Shown here piece after piece: positions 58,788 to 64,000 of a DNA stretch of 64,000 bases. Position 1 is the first letter of the stretch; the number at the start of each line of letters is the position of its first letter. A program made the translations under genes and the position numbers. The notes below the pieces were generated by a model. The model searched no databases. It had not been told where the DNA came from and worked only from the letters and a program-made list of their open reading frames with translations. This DNA comes from Mycolicibacterium agri (GTDB lineage Bacteria > Actinomycetota > Actinomycetes > Mycobacteriales > Mycobacteriaceae), in assembly GCF_002553505.1 (NCBI RefSeq), contig NZ_PDCP01000014.1, positions 54,398 through 118,397 of the forward strand. Reading direction: 5' to 3'.

Positions 58788-60277
58788 TAATAGTCTCCGT
58801 TGAGCTCTTTGTGCACCTCCAGCAAGGCGGGATGCAGCTTGCTGTAGGCACGGTAATTCCGTTCGTAGACTTCGCGATTTGCGGGATCGGGCTGGTACTC
58901 CTTCTTGATGCGGACGGCATCCGACACGGCGTCGAGGTCCTCGATCCAGCCCAGCCCGAGCGCCGCACAGTAGAACGCGCCGAGCGTGCCCGCATAGCGG
59001 GGCGCATCGGGCACCTGCACGGTGACCTGCAGAACGTCGGCGAGGATCTGCATCCAGACGTCGCTGACGGCTCCGCCGCCGACGACGCGGATGGTCTCGG
59101 GCCGGTTGCCGGTCCGTTCGGCGTAGGCGTCGAGGCTACGGCGATGCGAGAAGCAGATGCATTCCATCATGGCCCTGGCCATGTGCCTGCGGTCCGTGCT
59201 GGTGGTGAGGTTGATGAACATGCCCTTGGAGTTCTTCGACAGCGGGGCGAGTTCTCCTGTGAGCCAGTGCGTGGCGATGACTCCCTCACTACCGGGCGGA
59301 ATCTCTGCGACATCCTTGCCGATCAATCCGTAGATGTCGCCCTTCAGCACGGAGCGTTCGACTCGGTAAAGCTGGTCGACGAGCCAGTCCAGCGCGAGAC
59401 ACCCGGTCTGCAACGCGAATACGGCACCTTCGGTGCTGCTGTTCACCGAGAAGTACTGCGGTGCTTCGAGTTTGAACCGGTCCTCCACAACACTGACAAG
59501 CCATGACGAGGTGCCGAAGTAGATGTGCGTGTCGCCGAGACGCGCGCGGCCCACGCCCCAGGTGATGGCCACGAGATCGCCGAAGCCGCCGATGACGGGT
59601 GTGCCCTCGTGTAACCCCAATGCCTCAGCCGATGATGTGGTGAGTTTGCCGACCACATCGGTGGATTCCGACGATGGCGGGAACTTGTCGAGGTCCTCGG
59701 TCAGGCCCGCGGCGTCGAGGATGGCCGCGTAGTGGTCGTTCAGCCGCGGGTTACCTGATCGGATCAGATCATCCGACGGCTCCGTGCTGATGACTCCGGT
59801 GGCGCGGAATTTGAGGAACGTGTTGAGCCCGACGATGTGTTGGGAGCGTTTCCATAGCTCGGGCTCATTCTCCTTCATCCACATCAGGCGCGGCCAGAAC
59901 TCCTGGCCTGTTCCAACGAATGAGCCGTATGCGGCGTTGAGTCGCGCGGCCTGGTCCGTTGCTCGACTGTCCATCCAAATGATGCTGTCGCGCAGGACGT
60001 TACCGTCGGCGTCCAGCCCGATGATGTTCTTCCACGGCGCTACGAACACCACCGCCTGCACGTCGACGGGGCTGACCGCGGAGCGCCGAAGAACGGCTCG
60101 GCTGGTGTCGCAGATGTGCGACCAGATCTCCTCCGGATCTTGCTCGGCGAATCCGGGCTGCGGCTGCTTGACCGGATAGGTTGCGTCGCCTTCGCCAACG
60201 ACGCGGCCGCTGCGGTCGATCAGTGCCGTCTTCAGCGACGACGTGCCGACGTCGAAGGTCATTACATACTCAGACAT
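58787..60277 (-). CDS. FGGY family carbohydrate kinase (xylulokinase-like)
   Basis: The 496-residue kinase has the N-terminal phosphate-binding motif FDVGTSSLKTALID, WMDSRATDQA, the glycine-rich IGGFGDLVAITWG and the ATP-site GGGAVSDVWMQILADVL. The fold and length are normal for xylulo-, glycero- or related kinases; the true sugar cannot be told. ATG 60277 is preferred, with a GTG at 60295 possible. It overlaps the MFS stop by 8 bases and the M81 start by 1. Confidence 0.9.
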   Translation of the reverse strand: MSEYVMTFDVGTSSLKTALIDRSGRVVGEGDATYPVKQPQPGFAEQDPEEIWSHICDTSRAVLRRSAVSPVDVQAVVFVAPWKNIIGLDADGNVLRDSIIWMDSRATDQAARLNAAYGSFVGTGQEFWPRLMWMKENEPELWKRSQHIVGLNTFLKFRATGVISTEPSDDLIRSGNPRLNDHYAAILDAAGLTEDLDKFPPSSESTDVVGKLTTSSAEALGLHEGTPVIGGFGDLVAITWGVGRARLGDTHIYFGTSSWLVSVVEDRFKLEAPQYFSVNSSTEGAVFALQTGCLALDWLVDQLYRVERSVLKGDIYGLIGKDVAEIPPGSEGVIATHWLTGELAPLSKNSKGMFINLTTSTDRRHMARAMMECICFSHRRSLDAYAERTGNRPETIRVVGGGAVSDVWMQILADVLQVTVQVPDAPRYAGTLGAFYCAALGLGWIEDLDAVSDAVRIKKEYQPDPANREVYERNYRAYSKLHPALLEVHKELNGDY

Positions 60278-61529
60278 TGCTCCGCGCCCTTTCACCAGCC
60301 GCGACGTCGGCCATGTTCGAGCCGCCGCGGGTTCCGAGGATCAGGTTGATGACGAGGCCGATGACGGCAGCAGCGGCAGTGATGTACCAGCCCAGTGTCC
60401 AGCCGTGCGATGCCGCGAGCATCGGTACCCACGCCGGCGCGATGATCCCGCCGGAGCCAGCGATGAGAATGACCAGGCCGACAGCAGGGCCGGCGGCTTT
60501 AGATCCGAGCAGATCCGACGGAAGTGAGAGGCCAGGACCGTTCGTCGCGGGGATGCCCCATCCAGCGATCGCCGCGGTCAGAAGCGCCAGTCCGAATCCC
60601 AGCGGCGCGAGGTGCGGGATGAGGACACACCCGACGGCGCCGACGAACATCGCGACCCATGCGTTGGTGAAGGTCCGGGCCCGCAGGGGTCCCAATCGGG
60701 GGACCAACCGGTCGGAGAACCAGCCGCCGAACGGTGTCGACACGACGGCGATCAGCCCGTTGACGAGGACGACCGTTCCGACTGCTGCGGACGTGAATCC
60801 GACGCTGTAGAGGTACTGGGCCAGATAGGCGTACATGCCGTAACAATTGAAGAAGCAGCAGAATGTCGCTGCACCCAGCAGCCACAGACGGGGATCGGCA
60901 TAAACGCTGCGGCCGCCTGCACCCGCCGTATCCGCGGCCGTAGCCGCCTCCTCTTCAAGGGGTGGCGCGTCGTCCACGATCAGAAGGAACGCAACGGCTC
61001 CGACAACGGTGATCGCGGTAATCACCCAGAATGTGTTCTGCCAGCCCATAATCGGATTCAGGATGCCGGTGATGTAGCCGCCGAGCGCAGACCCGAGCCC
61101 GATGGCCCCCAGCAGGATGCCGATGGCCAGGCCGCGCTTCTTCACGGGGAACCAGGCGCTCAAGATTGCGCACATCAGGACGACCATGCAGCCCCAGCCC
61201 TGGACGAAGCGCAGGAGCAGGATGACGGGGTAGCTCGGCACGACGGGAATGAGTGCGGAGGCGATGAGGAAGGCGGTGATGACGACCAGGAACACGCGTC
61301 GCCAACCGAATCGCGGTATCCACTTGCCTTGGAAGAAGCCACCTATCGCATAACCGGCGATCAGCGCTGCTGATCCGACCTGGATGGCACCGGGCGACAG
61401 CGCGAAACTGTCGGCCAGCTCGTTGACCGCCACCGACCACGAGGTCAGCGACATGTAGACCAACGACAGCATCAACGTCGTTCCGACGAGGGCTGCGGTG
61501 CTTCCCGACCAACGCAATCTTGCGTTCAT
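60270..61529 (-). CDS. MFS transporter
   Basis: The 419-residue transporter has twelve helices, with AGYAIGGFFQGKWIPRFGWR (motif A-like), SAWFPVKKRGLAIGILLGAI (the FPxxxRG loop common in organic-anion transporters) and PFGGWFSDRLVPRLGPLR in the second half. ATG 61529 has GAAGGAAG upstream; a longer frame to 61721 has no conserved residues. It leads the operon with kinase, M81 protein and DeoR regulator. Its substrate is likely the kinase's sugar or an M81-processed compound. Confidence 0.9.
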   Translation of the reverse strand: MNARLRWSGSTAALVGTTLMLSLVYMSLTSWSVAVNELADSFALSPGAIQVGSAALIAGYAIGGFFQGKWIPRFGWRRVFLVVITAFLIASALIPVVPSYPVILLLRFVQGWGCMVVLMCAILSAWFPVKKRGLAIGILLGAIGLGSALGGYITGILNPIMGWQNTFWVITAITVVGAVAFLLIVDDAPPLEEEAATAADTAGAGGRSVYADPRLWLLGAATFCCFFNCYGMYAYLAQYLYSVGFTSAAVGTVVLVNGLIAVVSTPFGGWFSDRLVPRLGPLRARTFTNAWVAMFVGAVGCVLIPHLAPLGFGLALLTAAIAGWGIPATNGPGLSLPSDLLGSKAAGPAVGLVILIAGSGGIIAPAWVPMLAASHGWTLGWYITAAAAVIGLVINLILGTRGGSNMADVAAGERARSNV

Positions 61530-61604
61530 GGTGCTTCCTTCTCCCGATGGCTTGGCAGGCCTCGTACCTAAGCCGGATGGGCATGTGTTGGGTACGTCAC
61601 ACAT

Positions 61605-61657
61605 CACCGTAAGACGGTGTGGGAAATAGAGAAATTTTTGTGGGAAATTGTGGAATT
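61605..61657. promoter_or_regulatory. Palindrome and direct repeats upstream of the MFS-kinase-M81 operon
   Basis: CACCGT-AAG-ACGGTG (61605-61619) is a perfect 6-bp inverted repeat. It runs into TGTGGGAAAT (61618-61627), repeated exactly at 61639-61648, 21 bases or two turns apart, and loosely as TGTGGAATT at 61649-61657. The site lies about 75-130 bases upstream of the MFS start. Direct repeats are the usual binding form of DeoR regulators, and the group encodes one. Confidence 0.55.
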
Positions 61658-61751
61658 CTGGCCGGAGGCGGGACGTAAACCCCCAAACTCTGCAGCGGTC
61701 AGTCGCGCTGTCGCCAGGCAACCGTCGCGAGCCCGGCGACGTCGAGTACCG

Positions 61752-62633
61752 TCAGCGACGCGCGCGCAGTATGCGGCTGGCACGCAGAATGCGAGCCGAT
61801 TGCTCTGGGAATTCCGGCAATTCGCCGAGGTACATGCCGACGACGTCGCTGGCAGGGCGGTCTTCGACCTCGGTGAAACCTAGGGCCCGCAACTGCCGGC
61901 CGATCTCGTCAGGAGTGAAGTGGGTGACGAACGGTTCACCGACCTTGGCGAGCTGCTCGGAACGAGCCCGCAAATGCGCGCGCTCCTCCTGGGTGTTCGG
62001 AGACTCCAGGTAGTCGAACACGACCTCGACCGGCTGCGCTTGGCCGGCAATGTATTCGAGCGTGGCCTGCGCGGCACTCGGCGTTAGATAGAAGACGACG
62101 CCGAGCCAGATGAAGACTGCAGGCTCGGTGCGGCTGAATTCCGTCGACTCCAATTCCTCTGCCAGATCCTGCGTTTCGAAGTCCACCGGCACGAGGGTCA
62201 CCGTCTCAGGACAGTCGATCCCAGCCGAGGCCAAGCGATCGCGCTTCCACGCTTGGGTAGCCGGGTGGTCGATCTCGAAGACCCTCAAGTTGGAGTACGG
62301 ATTGCGGTAGGCGAAGGTGTCGAGTCCGGCTCCGAGAATCACGACCTGCCGCGTGCCGCTGTTGACAGCCCTGGCTATCGTGTCCTCGGCAAAGCGGGCG
62401 CGCGCAGCGAAGACGAGGCGCCGGGCCTGATCGTTCATCAGTGCTCCGAGCTGATCGCCGGTGCGCGTGCTCAATTCGGTCAGCTCGTCTACATCGACAC
62501 CGAGTAGGGGAGCCGCTAGGGGATCGGTGAAGATCGGTGGCCGGTCAGCCACCTGGTGATAGGCGCGAGCATAGGCCGTCGCGAGGGCTGTCCGGCTGGG
62601 TCCGCTTTCCATATCCGTGAACGTACTCGCCAC
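61752..62633 (-). CDS. LCM-family SAM methyltransferase
   Basis: A 293-residue protein of the mycobacterial TIGR00027-like group. Seen directly: IFTDPLAAPLLG early, motif I VVILGAGLDTFAYRNPYSNL, FEIDHPATQAWKRDRL, FIWLGVVFYLTPSAAQATLE and a DYLESPNTQEE turn. GTG 62633 or ATG 62612 may be the start. Members methylate carboxyl or hydroxyl groups of unknown acceptors. A second related enzyme lies at 25345-26181, with a less standard motif I. Confidence 0.9.
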   Translation of the reverse strand: MASTFTDMESGPSRTALATAYARAYHQVADRPPIFTDPLAAPLLGVDVDELTELSTRTGDQLGALMNDQARRLVFAARARFAEDTIARAVNSGTRQVVILGAGLDTFAYRNPYSNLRVFEIDHPATQAWKRDRLASAGIDCPETVTLVPVDFETQDLAEELESTEFSRTEPAVFIWLGVVFYLTPSAAQATLEYIAGQAQPVEVVFDYLESPNTQEERAHLRARSEQLAKVGEPFVTHFTPDEIGRQLRALGFTEVEDRPASDVVGMYLGELPEFPEQSARILRASRILRARR

Positions 62634-62690
62634 ACTGCGACGCGGAAGTTGAGGGCCATGTGAACCCCCTCATGCAGCGCTGGCTACGGG

Positions 62691-63266
62691 TCACTTAGCC
62701 GTTCGAAGGTTCTTGCCATGCTTGGCAATAAACCGCGCCTTCTTCTGGCGATTGCCGCACGTGTTCATGTCACACCATTTGCGGGTGCGACTTTGACTGG
62801 TGTCGAAGAAGGCTGCTCGGCAGGTTGGCGATGCGCATAACGCCAATCGTCCGTCTCGTTCACCTGCGAGGATGTCGATCGCGTCGGCGGCGATCACGCC
62901 GAGGGCGTCTTCGACCCGGGAAGGTGAGCTCAGGCGCCATTCCCGAGCGCCCTCGGGCGTGAGGACCGGCGCCGCTCGCCCCTTGACGCTGCAGTCATTG
63001 ATGGTTTCGACGGCTGACGCGGGAAGATTGTCTCCGAGCGCTGCCGCTGTTGCAGCGGCGTGAATGGATTCCCTTAATTCATAGGCCCTTTCGAGCTGAG
63101 CGTTCGTGCAAGAGTCCACGGCGAGCCCGTTCACTCTCAGCCAGTCGACGAGCCGCTGCGGCGTGGGGATGCGCTCCACCTGATCGCCTTGACGCTCGGT
63201 GAGCGTCGCCGTGAAGCTCGTCGCAAGCACGCCGCCGAGGCGAAAGTCAGGGAACTCGGCGGGCAC
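62691..63266 (-). CDS. CGNR zinc finger protein (ABATE/putative stress-type regulator)
   Basis: The 191-residue protein has the two-part layout of the CGNR family: an N-terminal ABATE helical domain (PTPQRLVDWLRVNGLAV, LRESIHAAATAAAL) and a C-terminal zinc finger with CASPTCRAAFFDTSQSRTRK, WCDMNTCGNRQKKAR. The cysteines C-x4-C and C-x4-C are complete. These proteins are thought to be DNA-binding regulators that respond to small molecules. It is divergent from the broken epoxide hydrolase, 110 bases apart, and may have controlled it. Confidence 0.9.
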   Translation of the reverse strand: MPAEFPDFRLGGVLATSFTATLTERQGDQVERIPTPQRLVDWLRVNGLAVDSCTNAQLERAYELRESIHAAATAAALGDNLPASAVETINDCSVKGRAAPVLTPEGAREWRLSSPSRVEDALGVIAADAIDILAGERDGRLALCASPTCRAAFFDTSQSRTRKWCDMNTCGNRQKKARFIAKHGKNLRTAK

Positions 63267-63376
63267 GGAACCACCTTAGCAGGTTGCGCACAGAGTGTGT
63301 GCGTGATAGAACTGTCTTAGCCGGTTCTCCCAGATCCTTGGACCGGTTCCACGATGACCAGGGGGTGTGCGATCTC

Positions 63377-63746
63377 ATGAACCGTCCAACTGGCGACGTG
63401 CAGGCGTTTGAATTCCATGCAGCTGACGCCGACCTCGACGACCTGCGAGCGCGACTGACGGCGGCGCGGCTGCCGGAACACGAGACCGTCCATCCCGCTC
63501 CGCCGGGCCCGCGCCGATGGCAGCAGGGGGTTCCGCTCGCCGACCTCATCGACCTCGTGAACTACTGGCGAACCGGCTACGACTGGCGGTCGTTCGAAGA
63601 GCGCCTCAACACGATCGGCCAGTTCCGGACGACCATCGACGGCCTCGGAATTCACTTTCTGCATCGTCGCTCGGAGCGGCCAGATGCCACTCCGCTGATC
63701 CTGACGCACGGCTGGCCGGGCAGCGTTGCCGAATTCGTCGGCGATT
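63377..63746 (+). pseudogene. Epoxide hydrolase, N-terminal part, interrupted by an IS30-like element
   Basis: About 123 residues of an epoxide hydrolase remain. The EHN domain is present ([39 protein letters not shown]) and the hydrolase domain begins with [20 protein letters not shown] and PGSVAEF, which holds the oxyanion HGWPGS. The catalytic Asp elbow and His lie beyond the break. From about 63740 the DNA is that of the IS element on the other strand. The reading frame runs on to 63895 through IS sequence with no family resemblance. The exact insertion point is not defined. Confidence 0.82.
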
Positions 63747-64000
63747 TCAGGCAGTGGATGCAACAGCGGGTGGTTTTGGCGGGTTTGAGAGTAGCTCGTC
63801 GAGGACTTCAGCGGGTTTCTTCCAGCCGAGGGTTTGCGGGGTCGGGTGTTGAGTTGGGCGGCAACGTAGTCGAGGTAGTCGGCCGGGAACACTGATAGGT
63901 CGGTGCCTTTAGCAAAGTATTGACGCAGCAGCCCGTTGGTGTTCTCGTTACTGCCGCGTTGCCATGGCGAGTGCGGATCGCAGAAGTAGATATCGAGCTC
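63747..64000 (-). mobile_element. IS30-family transposase, C-terminal end, cut by the window edge and frameshifted
   Basis: Read on the minus strand from 64000, the product is [20 protein letters not shown] followed by [20 protein letters not shown], the end of the DDE domain of IS30-family transposases; the catalytic Glu is in SNENTN. After RPRK the frame is lost: one T is missing in the TTT at 63833-63835. Restoring it gives [15 protein letters not shown] and a stop at 63747. The N-terminal part lies beyond the window. The inverted repeat end must be near 63735-63760 inside the epoxide hydrolase gene. Confidence 0.82.

Noticed and set aside
1..64000. tRNA/rRNA genes, CRISPR arrays, prophage
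   Set aside because: No cloverleaf-like sequence, ribosomal RNA segment, regularly spaced repeats or phage structural genes were recognised by eye; a covariance-model scan would be needed to exclude small RNAs.

Overview
The window looks like a chromosomal segment of a fast-growing mycobacterium (Mycolicibacterium type). This rests on the high GC content and GTG/TTG starts, on F420-type enzymes (an LLM-class oxidoreductase and a Ddn-like reductase), a wax-ester/diacylglycerol acyltransferase, a secreted PE-PPE-domain hydrolase, several methyltransferases of the mycobacterial LCM-like families, and a DosR-like box. No tRNA, rRNA, CRISPR array or prophage was recognised. One IS30-like element is cut by the right edge.

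Layout. 1-5.3 kb: a DinB/maleylpyruvate-isomerase-like gene, a short-chain dehydrogenase and a four-gene osmoprotectant ABC importer (permease-ATPase-permease-lipoprotein); two copies of a 49-bp palindromic repeat flank the dehydrogenase. 5.4-14.7 kb: housekeeping-like genes, including F420-type enzymes, a MOSC protein, a ProP-like symporter and the large helicase HrpA. 14.8-18.2 kb: a ThrE-like exporter overlapping a cysteine-containing permease. 18.3-23.8 kb and on to 25.4 kb: a redox region with a MOSC-flavoreductase-[2Fe-2S] fusion, a TMEM175-like channel, a regulator made of two TetR units in one chain, a double-DUF427 protein, a VOC protein and a disulfide-reductase-like flavoprotein. 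Four matches to TGGGT-N6-ACCCA lie in the promoters around the regulator. 26.2-27.7 kb: the acyltransferase behind a DosR-like palindrome.

27.7-32.4 kb: an Lrp regulator convergent to an operon of glutamine-synthetase-like enzyme, DUF1116 (AllG-like) protein and APC permease. 32.6-39.8 kb: a PotABCD-type importer with a Gfo/Idh/MocA dehydrogenase, a truncated sugar isomerase and a divergent ROK regulator. 39.8-41 kb: a degraded stretch with half a DMT transporter, a MarR remnant and a frameshifted FKBP lipoprotein. 41-44 kb: a methyltransferase, an alpha/beta hydrolase and the PE-PPE hydrolase. 44.1-49.3 kb: an MHS transporter, an M24 peptidase and a LysR regulator, then a metallo-beta-lactamase-fold enzyme and a nitroreductase. 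50.2-55 kb: two paralogous enolase-superfamily enzymes flanking a frameshifted MHS transporter, with a LacI regulator and LacI-type palindromes. 55-56.2 kb: a MerR cluster with a mer-type operator. 56.4-61.5 kb: MFS transporter, FGGY kinase, M81 (MlrC) protein and DeoR regulator. 61.7-64 kb: a methyltransferase, a CGNR zinc-finger regulator and an epoxide hydrolase gene interrupted by the IS30-like element.

Much of the window is a run of small, self-contained catabolic or transport modules, each with its own regulator and often a visible candidate operator. At least five genes carry single-base indels, four of them in or beside short homopolymers, so base-level sequence error should be excluded before these genes are called dead.
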